Shown here in pieces: positions 1-11,500 of a stretch of DNA of 64,000 nt (positions are counted from its first letter, which is position 1; each line of letters starts with the position of its first letter). Source of the stretch: Candidatus Kapaibacterium sp. (lineage in GTDB: Bacteria > Bacteroidota > Ignavibacteria > Kapaibacteriales > UBA2268). Made by a program: the position numbers and the translations under genes. The stretch is from positions 327,750 through 391,749 of the forward strand of contig JAMLHE010000002.1 in NCBI GenBank assembly GCA_023957315.1, read 5' to 3'. Below the pieces are notes generated by a model. That model made no database searches, was not told the origin of the DNA, and worked only from the letters and a program-made list of their open reading frames with translations.

Positions 1-1311
1 GGTTTCAACGTTTACATCGAGACTTACGGTTGCCAAATGAACGTAAACGATTCGGAAATCGTCGCAGGGATTCTTGCCCAATCAGGATTCGGGATAACCG
101 ATAAAATTGATAATAGCAACGTTATTTTACTCAATACTTGCTCGGTGCGTGACAATGCCGAAGCCAAAATCTTCAAAAGGCTCGAGCAACTTCGCTTCTA
201 TCGCAAGCAGAACTCGAAATTATTGGTAGGAATCCTTGGTTGCATGGCTGAACGTTTGCGTGGTAAGCTCGTCGGTCACCAAGATTTGGTCTCAATCGTG
301 GTCGGTCCCGACGAATATCGCAAAGTGCCGGAAATGATTGAGCAATCTATGAACGGTGAAGTTGGTATCGCGGTAAAATTGAGCCGCGTCGAAACTTATG
401 ACGACATCATTCCGCTGCGTACGCAGGGAATAAGTGCTTGGCTTTCGATTATTCGCGGATGCGACAAATTTTGCACTTATTGCGTTGTGCCTTATACACG
501 TGGCAGGGAGCGCTCCAAGCCATTCCCCGTAGTCACAAAAGAGCTGATTGATTTGTACGAACTTGGCTACAAAGAGGTAACTTTGCTCGGGCAAAACGTG
601 AACAGCTATATTGATATGGAAAATAAGGTGGACTTTGCAAAATTGCTCGTCGAATGTGCCAAAGCGGTTCCCTCAATGAGAATTCGCTACACCACATCGC
701 ACCCATATGATATGACTGATGAATTAATCGAAGCAATGGCAAGTCACCATAATATTTGCAATTACATCCATCTGCCTGTGCAATCAGGTTCGGACAGGAT
801 TTTGCAGATGATGAACCGCCACTATACTGTTGAGCATTATCTGGAGAGAATGAGGAAAATCAAGGAACTCATCCCAAATTGTTCGCTTTCTACAGATATT
901 ATTACCGGATTCCCGACCGAAACCGAAGACGACCACAAGGCTACAATGGATTTGATGGCAGAAGTGCGCTACGACGGTGCATATATGTTCAACTATTCGC
1001 CACGCTCGAAAACTAAAGCCTATATGATGGAAGACGACGTCACGCCTGATGTCAAAGGGCGCCGCTTGACTGAAATTATCGAGCAACAAAACAAAATCTC
1101 TCGCGAATTGAACGAAGCCGAACATGGCTTGATTCACGAAGTCCTAATCGAAGGCACGAGCAAAAAAAATAAGAACGAATGGCAAGGCAGAACCGACACC
1201 AACAAAGTAGTAATTTTCGACAACTACGAACAAAACTACAAAGTCGGGCAAACAATCACTTGCAAAATCACCAGGTCAACCTCCGGCACCCTCTTCGGGG
1301 ATGTGGTGTAG
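1..1311 (+). CDS. miaB: tRNA-2-methylthio-N6-dimethylallyladenosine synthase MiaB (5' partial)
   Basis: MiaB is a radical-SAM methylthiotransferase that converts i6A37 to ms2i6A37 in tRNAs reading UNN codons, using two 4Fe-4S clusters. The frame is open to the window edge: codons 1-12 read as the conserved start of the UPF0004 domain (YIETYGCQMN), so the ATG at 37 is internal and the true start lies upstream. The three N-terminal cluster cysteines are visible (YGCQ, NTCSVR, GCMAE). The radical-SAM CxxxCxxC cysteines are encoded at 460, 472 and 481, followed by YTRGRERS. A TRAM-type RNA-binding domain fills the last 65 or so residues. At about 436 visible residues it lacks only a few N-terminal ones. 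RimO is the main alternative, but the TYGCQMN and CTYCVVPYTRG signatures favour MiaB. Confidence 0.96.
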   Translation, partial: GFNVYIETYGCQMNVNDSEIVAGILAQSGFGITDKIDNSNVILLNTCSVRDNAEAKIFKRLEQLRFYRKQNSKLLVGILGCMAERLRGKLVGHQDLVSIVVGPDEYRKVPEMIEQSMNGEVGIAVKLSRVETYDDIIPLRTQGISAWLSIIRGCDKFCTYCVVPYTRGRERSKPFPVVTKELIDLYELGYKEVTLLGQNVNSYIDMENKVDFAKLLVECAKAVPSMRIRYTTSHPYDMTDELIEAMASHHNICNYIHLPVQSGSDRILQMMNRHYTVEHYLERMRKIKELIPNCSLSTDIITGFPTETEDDHKATMDLMAEVRYDGAYMFNYSPRSKTKAYMMEDDVTPDVKGRRLTEIIEQQNKISRELNEAEHGLIHEVLIEGTSKKNKNEWQGRTDTNKVVIFDNYEQNYKVGQTITCKITRSTSGTLFGDVV

Positions 1312-1359
1312 GGAGGGAGTTCACTGAGTTTGGCGAGTAAGACACAACAAAAAAACAAA

Positions 1360-1382
1360 CCCCCGCATTTTTAGTGCGGGGG
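1360..1382 (-). terminator. Rho-independent terminator between convergent genes
   Basis: An 8-bp perfect stem (CCCCCGCA / TGCGGGGG) closes a 7-nt loop. On the minus strand it is followed by a T-rich tract, so it fits best as the terminator of the minus-strand gene that ends at 1420. It may also stop miaB transcripts, although the plus-strand tail (AATTTTAG) is weaker. Confidence 0.8.
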
Positions 1383-1419
1383 AATTTTAGTTAAAAAATG
1401 ATAATTCTAAACAAGAATC

Positions 1420-3846
1420 TCATCGTGCTACTGATATTGTGCCGGACAGAATACGCCCGTCAATGTTAACGACTAACAAATACATACCCACAGGGAAATC
1501 GCCCGTTGATATTCTTGCAGAGTTTTTACCTTGGTGAACTTTTGTTGTTTTGTTTAAAATTTCATCGCCGTCAATAGTATATAATTTAATGATACCGGTT
1601 GCTTCCTTTTCGGAATGGAAGTAGATGTCTACCCAATTATCAGATGGATTTGGTACAATTTTAATCACATCATTTTTTTCTGATTTTTCTAAACTTCCTT
1701 TGTTCATAGGCTCACCAGGGTTAATTTCATCGCATTGAACCCAAATACATTTGGTACATTCTTCTTGGGTTCTTTGGTTCGTTATATGAATACAGAACTC
1801 TTTCCAACCTGTAAATGGAATTAATGGACTTATAACGATAGGGAATTTATAAATTTCGCTTAATTTAAAATTATGGCTTATATATCCAACTTGATCTGTA
1901 TTATTATATATGGAGACAGATATGTCATCATCATAATCACAATATTCTATTGTATTGATATAATTCAACATTAATGTTGTTGTGCAGAATGAAATAGTAT
2001 CTATTATATGATGACGAATTGAATCTGCATATAAAACAAATGAATTACAACAACCAATTGAATCACTACAACTAATTTTTTGTTTCAGGACTGTATCGCA
2101 TACATTTAAACCTGGAATTTCATAAAGAGAAAAAGCAAATGATAATTCAGTTTCATTAGTTGGAGAACCATTTGAACAAATACGTCCAATATTGATAGAT
2201 TGCCCCGGTTTAATAATTAAATCGGAAGGAGCTTTAAATTTCTTGCGATATGAATCTGAATCTATAAGTGAAAAAAGATTAGGTGTAAAATTGTAATATG
2301 CAAGATTGGGTGAAGAGCCAATATGTAAGTAAATATCTGATAAATCTAATTCACAAGAATTTTCGTCATTGGTTGATGGATTGGTTAATACCATATCCCA
2401 ACAACAGTTTCCGTTTTCAGAATCATCAACCTTTTGTAATTTGAATTTTGGACTATTACCTGCATATGGATATGGAGCCAAATCGTCGCAGTCACATCGA
2501 CATTTAATAGGTATATTTTGGGTGCAATGAGCAAGCAAAACATATGATTCTTCTGATTCTCGAGAAAAAAATTGAATCGTTATATCATGCTGTTGCGTGA
2601 ATTTATCCAAACAAACTGTGCCTGTTATTGGGTCTCTCCCATTAAATGTCGGGTTCTCTGGAGGTAATTCATCGGCAATTATTTCGTCAAGGATTGTTTC
2701 ACTATCACGGATTATTATTTTGCTTATACCACATAAACCATAACTCGAAGCCGGTATATATATATCATAATTATAGCAGCATAATAATGAATCCTGATTA
2801 GTTGAATCTAGAGTGATTTCTACTTTGTTGATATTTTTTTGGCAAATACAAGTCCCTGTGTAGTTTTCATCAATTGCAGTAACAGACAAATTATCAATGA
2901 AGTAATAAAGAACATATTCGTTTATATCATCAGAGAGGAATGGTGGAGTAATGTCAGCCCATAATGCTGAATCATTTTGAAAATTGCCTATTGTAATATA
3001 ATTGTAAACCTCATGTTCGTCAACTAAAAAGTAACCTTTAATTTCCTGCCACCCACCATGCCCAAATTCATCTGCGGTTTGGTCTAATAAAAAATCGCTA
3101 GAAATTTGAGGACTTGTCAAATAATTAGGGGGTTGGGCATCATCTGTTAAATTTCTGTTCCACATATCACTAATATATGATGTTTTTGGATTTACTACGA
3201 ATTCTTCTGTAAAATAAACACCAATGTTCTTGATTGAACTGTATATATGACGAGATTTACTAACATAAAATTTAACTTCGTAAATTTTGGGTCCGGTTAT
3301 AGTTGTGTTTAATCTAGACTGTATATATTCTTTATATGAATTAAAAAATTGAGGATGTAATGACTTATATGCTCTTATCCTTAAACCGACGAAAGCACTA
3401 TCATCATGATTCACAGACGGATAACCATATGGATATCTATATTCTCTTTCAGTTTGATCAAAAAATACACCAACATAAGGAACTTGAGCCGCAAATAGCC
3501 CACCTTTATGGAAATAGTCAGGAGAGGCGGCATAAGTAGCCCAATACCATCCATTCCCATACATTTGATTTCCAAAACAAACTGCGTTATCAATAGGATT
3601 CCATGGGAATGGATGATTACTGCAAAAACCAATACATCTCATAAGTTCATTGTCAAAATATCCGGAAAAAGTTGGGCTTACACCAGTCAAACCTCTTGGA
3701 TAGATTGCATCTGAATGAATTTCGAAACTTCCATTTGAGATAAATTGTGAATAAATCTTTGATGGCTGTACTATTCCCATTATCGTTATGATTAACAATA
3801 ATGAAACCAAAAACGAATAACAATTTGAATTTTTCATTTTTTTCAC
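1420..3846 (-). CDS. Cys-rich secreted protein with T9SS type A sorting domain
   Basis: Predicted 808-residue T9SS cargo of unknown function. Residues 1-34 are a signal peptide (KK start, hydrophobic core, end near YSQ). The N-terminal module begins FISNGSFE, resembling the NxSFE start of carbohydrate-binding-like jelly rolls in Bacteroidota surface proteins. The centre (about 330-690) is rich in paired cysteines (CICQ, LLCCY, CRCDCDD, NCCWD, GCCNS) in what look like repeated beta-modules. From about residue 728 comes the sorting domain (IVPNPSDNWV, then FPVGMYLLVV and a basic end). It lies 14 nt downstream of the propeller protein gene, so the two are probably one transcript ending at the terminator at 1360-1382. 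No catalytic motif was recognised. The T9SS assignment is strong; the function is unknown. Confidence 0.85.
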   Translation of the reverse strand: MKKMKNSNCYSFLVSLLLIITIMGIVQPSKIYSQFISNGSFEIHSDAIYPRGLTGVSPTFSGYFDNELMRCIGFCSNHPFPWNPIDNAVCFGNQMYGNGWYWATYAASPDYFHKGGLFAAQVPYVGVFFDQTEREYRYPYGYPSVNHDDSAFVGLRIRAYKSLHPQFFNSYKEYIQSRLNTTITGPKIYEVKFYVSKSRHIYSSIKNIGVYFTEEFVVNPKTSYISDMWNRNLTDDAQPPNYLTSPQISSDFLLDQTADEFGHGGWQEIKGYFLVDEHEVYNYITIGNFQNDSALWADITPPFLSDDINEYVLYYFIDNLSVTAIDENYTGTCICQKNINKVEITLDSTNQDSLLCCYNYDIYIPASSYGLCGISKIIIRDSETILDEIIADELPPENPTFNGRDPITGTVCLDKFTQQHDITIQFFSRESEESYVLLAHCTQNIPIKCRCDCDDLAPYPYAGNSPKFKLQKVDDSENGNCCWDMVLTNPSTNDENSCELDLSDIYLHIGSSPNLAYYNFTPNLFSLIDSDSYRKKFKAPSDLIIKPGQSINIGRICSNGSPTNETELSFAFSLYEIPGLNVCDTVLKQKISCSDSIGCCNSFVLYADSIRHHIIDTISFCTTTLMLNYINTIEYCDYDDDISVSIYNNTDQVGYISHNFKLSEIYKFPIVISPLIPFTGWKEFCIHITNQRTQEECTKCIWVQCDEINPGEPMNKGSLEKSEKNDVIKIVPNPSDNWVDIYFHSEKEATGIIKLYTIDGDEILNKTTKVHQGKNSARISTGDFPVGMYLLVVNIDGRILSGTISVAR

Positions 3847-3860
3847 CTTTCTTTTTTATA

Positions 3861-5144
3861 TTAATTTTTTACAAATTTCAATCTAAACTCATCTACTTTT
3901 AAAAAATAAAAACCGGTTGGCAAGCTCGAAACATCAATTTCATGGTAAAAAGTACCATTGAGCAACACTTTGCCCATAATATTTGAAATTTCGAATGAAC
4001 GCTCGCGTTTGATTAAATCAGTAACTTTAATAATTTCATTTGCCGGGTTAGGATATACAATTGGGGTTTTGCTGTCTTGTTCTCGTATGTAATCTTGAAC
4101 GTTAGTGGGTAAGAAAACTCCACCTTCTCGGAAAACTTCAAGTGCAGGAAAACCATTAATTCCACTTCCTGTTGCAATCCATTTATTCCCATATTTATCA
4201 ATAACGATTCTTGAAATTCGATTACCACTTATTCCGGAATTTTCAGTATTGTACTGAGACCATATACTTCCGTCATATTTGATCAGTCCTCCCTTTCTTG
4301 TACCAATCCACTTTGTACCTCCTTTATCAATTTTCAATTCGGTATCAGTGTCAAGTTGAGCTATAGATGGATTATCCATGTCATAATGCTCCCAATTATC
4401 TCCATCATACTTAATCAACTTACCGGAAGATGGTAAGGATAATATATACTGTCCTATCATCCAAAGATTATTATTATTGTCAATATCCAAACCCCTAATA
4501 CGAGGATTTACGATGTTTGAGTTTGAAGTATCGAAATTAATAAATTCTCCTTGTAAAAATTTCATAATTCCGCCATAATTTTCATTTCTCCAAATCCAAA
4601 TACTCTCACCATCATTATCCAACAATACATGAGTGAATCTTTTAGATACCAATTTGTTAGGATGGTGAAAAAATTCACCTTCGACTCCATCAAATCTGAC
4701 TAAACCAGAATCTGTTCCAAGCCACTTATTATCATATTTGTCTATCGCAATACAAAGAATATCTAAATCAGGTCCATTAAAATATCGTTTCAGATTTGAA
4801 TTAGTATGGTCATACTTATTAATAATAAATTTATCTCTTGTTTCCCATAAACCTCTGGGAGTACCTATCCAAACATTTCCTTTAGAATCTTGTTTGAATG
4901 ATTCTGCAACCATAGCTGGGTCAATTGTGTCAAGTTTTAGATTTTCAAGATTTAATCTAATGATACCTGTTTTTGGATAAGCTAAACCGAGATAAATATA
5001 ATGGTCAATAGCCTCCATTCCACGTATGTCCTCTAACTCAGGAAAATACATCCATTCAGGATTCTCGGACTTGAGATTAGTCGGAAATATAGCTAATACG
5101 CTCATCATAGAGATGATACTGATTATTGATATGCTTTTTTTCAT
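3861..5144 (-). CDS. Secreted beta-propeller-like protein with T9SS sorting domain
   Basis: Predicted 427-residue exported protein. After a signal peptide (residues 1-26) there are several repeats of the two-component-regulator-propeller type: NVWIGTPRGLW, KWLGTDSGLVRFDG, KWIGTRKGGLIKYDG, NKWIATGSGI. In this family each blade carries a W-(I/L)-G-T signature, and here they are spaced unevenly between residues 80 and 330. The final 70 residues form a T9SS type A sorting domain (VYPNPANEI ... LPTGFYFLKV ... FVKN). There is no transmembrane or kinase part, so this is the propeller alone exported as a cargo. It is the upstream gene of a two-gene minus-strand unit with the Cys-rich protein at 1420-3846. 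The ligand or partner cannot be inferred. Confidence 0.85.
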   Translation of the reverse strand: MKKSISIISIISMMSVLAIFPTNLKSENPEWMYFPELEDIRGMEAIDHYIYLGLAYPKTGIIRLNLENLKLDTIDPAMVAESFKQDSKGNVWIGTPRGLWETRDKFIINKYDHTNSNLKRYFNGPDLDILCIAIDKYDNKWLGTDSGLVRFDGVEGEFFHHPNKLVSKRFTHVLLDNDGESIWIWRNENYGGIMKFLQGEFINFDTSNSNIVNPRIRGLDIDNNNNLWMIGQYILSLPSSGKLIKYDGDNWEHYDMDNPSIAQLDTDTELKIDKGGTKWIGTRKGGLIKYDGSIWSQYNTENSGISGNRISRIVIDKYGNKWIATGSGINGFPALEVFREGGVFLPTNVQDYIREQDSKTPIVYPNPANEIIKVTDLIKRERSFEISNIMGKVLLNGTFYHEIDVSSLPTGFYFLKVDEFRLKFVKN

Positions 5145-5590
5145 ATAAATATCCTATTAAATTTAAAAAAAAAAAATAAATTTCATAAATCGGGTATTCT
5201 ACTGCTCGTCACACCCCGGGTACCGAGAGTTTAAAGCACATTCATAGAACACCTCGCACTCTTTTGGGTAAGAGATACTTTGCGTTTGTATGTTGAGGGT
5301 TGTGTTTGTGATTTGTTCGGTGAGCTTTCTTCACCGTTGGTTGTTGATAAGATTTGAATGATATTATAAAATAATCAGCGTCAGGAATGTCGTCACACGT
5401 TGGTACGACTCCACTTCTGTGTACTATTATCAAGTTTATATATTCGGCGTCATGTACCATTGTAAAACAATTTTTCAGATTGCATATATTTACAATGCAA
5501 TATTATAAACTGTTTTGATATAACCAAATATTCAAGCAAAAAAAAGGGACTGCCCTTGTGAGGCAGTCCCTATGAATCGAAATATGTAGT
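5145..5590. other. Non-coding stretch with possible repeat remnant and the terminator of the next gene
   Basis: This 446-bp gap holds a poly-A/T run (5164-5178), a terminator (5546-5570) and a central part (about 5200-5460) with more GC than its flanks. The central part contains two copies of GTGTGACGA on the minus strand, in otherwise different surroundings. A 72-codon minus-strand frame (5242-5460) exists, but it has no recognisable motif, no good ribosome binding site and an odd basic composition. I read the stretch as an intergenic repeat or decayed element rather than a gene. Confidence 0.4.
5546..5570 (-). terminator. Strong Rho-independent terminator of the 2096-residue protein gene
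   Basis: A 9-bp perfect stem (GGGACTGCC / GGCAGTCCC) closes a 7-nt loop. On the minus strand it is followed directly by eight T residues. It lies 21 nt after the stop codon of the gene ending at 5591. Confidence 0.92.
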
Positions 5591-8500
5591 TTATTTGATG
5601 TAAACGATTTCGCGTACGACGCTAAGACCGTTAGCGTTGATTCGGACGAAGTACATACCGGAAGACAAACCTTCGCCATCTATGACGGCTACGTTTGTAC
5701 CTTTGATTAAGTATTCGTTGTTCATCACAGTCATAATTTTCATGCCTGCGGCATTGTAAAGTTCGACCGATACGCTCATGTCGTTAGCAATTGTAAATGT
5801 AACATGAGATTGTGAGTTAAATGGATTCGGAGTGATTGTAGAGATTGATAAGCCGTAATTTGAGGCATTTTCAACGTCTGTAGCACCCATGATTTCGAAT
5901 GCAGGTGTTCTGCTATATTCGAGGTCGCCGTCACCATTATAAATCGCTCTAATGTGAGCATTCTTAGTATTAACATTCGGAGCAACCCATTCCATCATCT
6001 TAGCAACAGCTTTGACGTCATTTCCAATGAAGCTCCATGTGTTTCCACCGTCAATACTCAATTGTAAGTCAAATTGATTAACATTGTCGTAAACCCATCT
6101 AACAGGCTTCATAAAACCGGCTGGGAGTTTTTCACCAACGCGTGGGCTTGTTATAGTCACCGAACCTGTGAGTATTCTGAATTGTTGCGATGTAGCAAGT
6201 ACTTCGCCAGTTGCAACATCAACCATACGTACAACAGCACGTTTTGTATTTACCATCGGTAAAATCCAAGGTGTTTGTGAGTTTCTCGAACTAACCGAAG
6301 GTGTTACGGATGTCCAATTGCTTGTACCGTTTTCAGAGAATTCAAAGCGAACGAGAATGTTATCATCAATTTCCCATTGAATAGTGCCATTACTTCCACC
6401 TTTGTAAACTGCATCAGTTGAAGCTGGGCGAGTAATGATAGCAGGAGCAGTAGCCAATGAGAATACTGCATCACTTCTGTCAATCATGGAGCCGGTTTCG
6501 GCATTAACAAGTGAAATCAAGCAATTGTTTGAGTTAATTTTTGGAGTCAACCAATTATATGAAGTTTTAGCAAGGCTAATCGGCGCCGAAGTAACTCTTG
6601 ACCATGTTGTGCCATTGTTGGCTGAGAAATCGACATGAACAGGGACTTCGAACGTAGGTTCAGTCCAAGTAATAACATATGGACGACCTGCAGCCAAGTT
6701 TTCACCACCATTCGGGTATAATAATGTTACAGGTTTGTCTATCAAAATTGGAAGAATTGGCTTGAAATTACCTTCTGCGGTAACTTCTCTGCCGTCTACT
6801 GTGAAGACAACTGTAATGTTGTGCCAATCGAAGAAGTATGAATCATTCATGCTTAATCTTTGGAATCTCAATGTACCCAAGTAAGTATCTGATTTTGGTA
6901 AACCAAGACCCGGTTTGTTAGCTGGTTTGTAATTATCAAAGTTGATATCCAAGCAACGAACATCGGCAATCGGGTTTTTAGCTGTCAACGATGGTGAGGA
7001 GAAGGTTGGGAAATAACCCAAATCTTGCCTGTCACTATAAATTACGTTTTCAGTATTGATAAGTTCGAGGAATTTCAATTTAGAATTCTCGAATTTAACA
7101 CCCAAAGTAGAGTTACCCAAACCAAAGTCACCACCAGTGTTTTTAGCATAAATTGCGATATCAACATATTGATTGTTGAGTTTCGGCAATGCTGTGATGT
7201 CATAGCTGATAGCACCTGATAAGAATATGTTCGCATCTTTGTTAGCAAAGTTTGAATTCATTTGCTTACTTGTCGAAGGATTCTTTTCAGAATCTACGAA
7301 CATTTGTGCTAATTCGCTGAAATTCATAGTGTTGCCAGCAATAACTGCAGTATGTATATCCATTTCGTCAGTTTTGACTGAACCCGGCAAATCAGCAGGC
7401 ACAGGCATTGATGGGTCTTCTTCCTTACCGTTGTTACGATATACGATTTGTCTGTCAGCAGCATTAACGGCACCGTCACCGGTTACGTCTGAAGCTGCGA
7501 CCACCAAACCATTATCAGCAACTACTTTAGCACGGTCAAGCGCGTTGATTCTACCATCGCGATAAACGTCACCACCAACCATAGCAGCTAATCTATTTCC
7601 CGGGGTACTACCGCCGCCTTGACCTTCGTTGAAAATTAAAGCAGTAGTAGCATATGCACTAATGTTAATATCAGTTTCAGAATTACCGCGAGCAGTATAA
7701 GCTGCTCCAATTGTAGGAGGCTCTGTAGCTGCATCAGTCGAACTTAGAACATTGTCTTTATCACCATCCCAGTTTTGGAAGTCCCAGCCTGATTCTACTT
7801 CCCAAGTAGAGTTATCATCACCTGAGAATGCAAAAGGAGCAGCAAATCTCGACATTGCAGATAAGTGGTTGATGTGGCTGACTTTTACAAAATAACGTCC
7901 GTCAAGCAATTCATCAAATACAAATGGAACATTTGCAAATGTGTTGTCACCGTTATCTCTATTTGCAGTAGCAAATGCTGTAGTATTATTTAGATAAGCA
8001 TTTTCTGAGACAGCGGAAGCAACATAAACACCCGGTGAATTTGAATTATTTTCGAATAAATCAATTCTCAAACCATTATCATTAAATTCCCAAGAAGTAG
8101 TACCCAAATTTGATAATATACCATTAGTTATACCATCATGATAGCCTTCGAGTACAGTTCTGATTGTAAAGTTACTTTGTGGAGTGATAGTGAATAAAGC
8201 ACTTTCGGGTCTGAGTGTTGGCATATAACCATCATTTCCGGCAGTACCATTGATGTACTCAACCATGAAACCGTTAATAGTGCTTCTTCCTGTCAATCTC
8301 AATCTTGCATTAGTATTAGCTGCTGCAATCGGACCTTGGTCATCGAAAGTTTCATCATCGTTCAAATCAGGGTCAGCTACGCTTACATTTAATATTGAAG
8401 CGTATTGTGATTTGTTCGCTGTTCCCGGGAATTCGTATGTATTTTGATTTACAGGAATAGACATTGCGTTTGTGTAAATCGGATTGTAAGCTTCACTTGC

Positions 8501-11500
8501 CACGAATTGATAATGTTGGATAATGACACCGCCGCCGCCTTCAATTGAATATTCGAGGTCAGCTTCGTTAGCACCACCGGCACCTGTTCTGAATGTTACA
8601 AGATTGTTTCTGTTATAGTCAAAGCCTACCCAACGTACTTTCAAATTTTCTGAAGAATTTTGAACTCTTTGCTTGTAAGTTGGAGTAATAACTTTCAAAT
8701 ATGGTTTAGTAGCTGAATAATAGTAACCGCTACCACTAATATTTGCGTTTATATCAGCATTTGAAGGATAAGCAGCAACAGTACGCATAATACCGTTGTT
8801 TACATAACTTCCGCCGTTCAAAATATAAGCAGCAACCAAATTTTCAGTGTAATCTACGCCTGCAAAAGTACCGAGTTCGTCAGCTCTTACAGTTAATGCA
8901 CCTTGGATGAATTTAGTTAAATTAGAATTTGGAGCATTTCCGGCGTCGTTTTGTCCGCCCGGATAACCATTCCAGAATCTGATTTCTTTAATATCGCCAA
9001 TAAATGTAATGCCTTCATCAGCGCCTGTAGGTTCGTAACCTAAGAATGCAGGATTTGTGCTTTGTACATCTACAGTAATTCCTGTGCCTAATTGGTCAGT
9101 AAGGTCGCCTGTCCATTGTGGAGTGCCATCAATATAGAATATTACCGAGCTTGTTCCACTTAATTGAACATAAACCCCAACATGAGTCCAAGCAGTATCA
9201 TATTCTACAACGTTAGGAATTGTAATCAATGAATCAGGATGAGCACTTGAAGTTGCAATTCTAGAGGCTTCATTTGTTGTAGATGATAATTCAAGTTGCA
9301 ATTGTCCTGTAGGCAATAATCTCAAGGCATAATCTAAATCGCTGCCATCGTCAGATTTTTTGCTTACAATCGGGAAAGAACCTTCTTCTACAGTTGGGAA
9401 TCTATACGGACGAATCCATGCTTCTATCATATAATTTGAGTTAGTCAAATTCAAAGTAGTGTTCTCTGGCACTCTGACTTTCGCTGTTCCCAAGTTTGTA
9501 AACGCGAAATTCGGAGCTACAGTAAACAAACCTGACTCGTCATAAATGTCATTTTGGTTGCGGTCTTCGGTACCACTAATGCGCAATTTTACGCTCTTAG
9601 AGTAATTACCTGCCAAGTCTATTACGCCTTGCAAGTCATCATCTTGACCGGTAAATGTAGCATTATTGTATGGTTCCCAAGTTGCTTGACCTGCTTCTAC
9701 TTCGACTATATCCAAAGGCATAGCAGGAGAATCGTTGTCAATTGCATCAAACCAAGTCAAACCACCATCGCGACTTACTTGAATCATTAAATCTTCCGAA
9801 CCGGGAGCTATGCTACCCAATCCATAAGCTACCCAACGAACATCAAAAGTTCTGTCCATTAAGTTGCTGACGCCTTCGCCACCAATAGGAGTTGTCAATC
9901 TGATGTGTGAGCGGTCAGGACGATAATTAATCAATTCATTAACTATAGAAGCTGATGGAGATGAACTGTTGTGAAAATTAAATTCAGTGATGCTATTTTG
10001 GAAATAGAATGCAGTAGCACGGTCTGAATTCGAACCTTGAAGAGGATAATATAACTCTAAAGTGGTTCTTTCGTCGCCTACTGTTGTATCAGTTGGCATA
10101 TAAACGCCTGATGCATGAGTACGGATTTGTTCTTGGCTTAGCGCATTACGCCAAACTTTGACTTCTTTTATACCTGCGTGCAAATAATCATTTGCTTCAA
10201 TACCTAAATTAGGATTAACGCCGACCCAAATCGGATGATTCGTTGTCAACATTCTGATATTTACAGCATTAGTATTTGTATAACGACCAACTTCTTCGCC
10301 ATTGACATAAAGTCTAACTTTATTATCTTCAACAACGCCCGCAAGATGTACCCAATTGGAAGCATGAGCAGGAGTTAATGGGAATTCATCACTTGATACG
10401 CCAAGAGCGTCAGGAGATATAATAGTACCGATAAAGCCGTCAGTTCCGCGTCCTTCAATTTCGCGAGCTCTGAATGCAGGATACATACCTTCGTGCAAGT
10501 AAAGCATCCATGCACCTTCTTCCGGAGAAACGCTACCAGCAGATGATGCCACTACAGCAGGTGAACCACCGGCTTGAATTGAATTAAGATTAACCCAAGC
10601 TTCGACAGTAACGCGAGTTGCATTGCTGAATGTACGTGCAGTTTTGAAGTAACCGCTGGTTCCGTCTAATTGGACGAAGAACAAACGACCCAATACGAAA
10701 GCAGCATTACTGACATCCCAACGAGTAAGAGAATCGAGTGAATATGCACTACGTAATGCGATATTAGCACCTGTACCTGTCATTGCAATTTGGCGAATTC
10801 GCATCATTGCTTGTTCTGAACGATATTGGAAATTTTCGCTTGCTTCCCAAACAGTGCGCAAAACACCACTGTAACCTAAAGTAAGAACAGTGCCATTAGG
10901 TTTAGTAATATAATATTGACCGATTGAATCAATTTCACCGGATGCGTAAAGTTCGTCATTTGCAACGACTGCGGCATTGTGTTCTGCTACTCTACCAAAT
11001 TCAGTGTAATTCGAACCATTATCTAATGAATATGATAATTGATAAGCAAATCCGTTGCTACCATAATTTGTAGTATCAGGATGATTCAAACCTGAACGTT
11101 CGAAATAAATCGGATAACCTAAATTACCGCCCAATGCCGGATAACCTGCATCTGGATAGCGATTTACAGCTTGATTCGGGTAGTTCGGGTTCAACAATGT
11201 AATACCACGAACAGTAAAATCACCTTGATTTGTAAATGTAGAATTATTAGTTTGATTATTGCCGCTAATGTCAGTGATAGCCAATGCTGCCAACCAAGAG
11301 TTCGGGTTGAAAGCAATACCTGTCAAAGAATTTTCGAAAATAGTGGAATGGTTGATAATTTTAAATTTCAACATGCCGACATAAGTTCCTTTACCTGTAG
11401 TAGCCGGTTGGAAACCTGCAGGCGTACCGGGAGTAGTTTTTACATCAAGTTGGTAAACATAGATGTGTCCTGAACCGTTGTTACCGTCAGCAGCCTGAGC

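Noticed and set aside
5242..5460. 72-codon minus-strand frame as a gene
   Set aside because: No ribosome binding site, no family motif, unusual His/Lys-rich composition, and it sits in a stretch that looks like repeat DNA.
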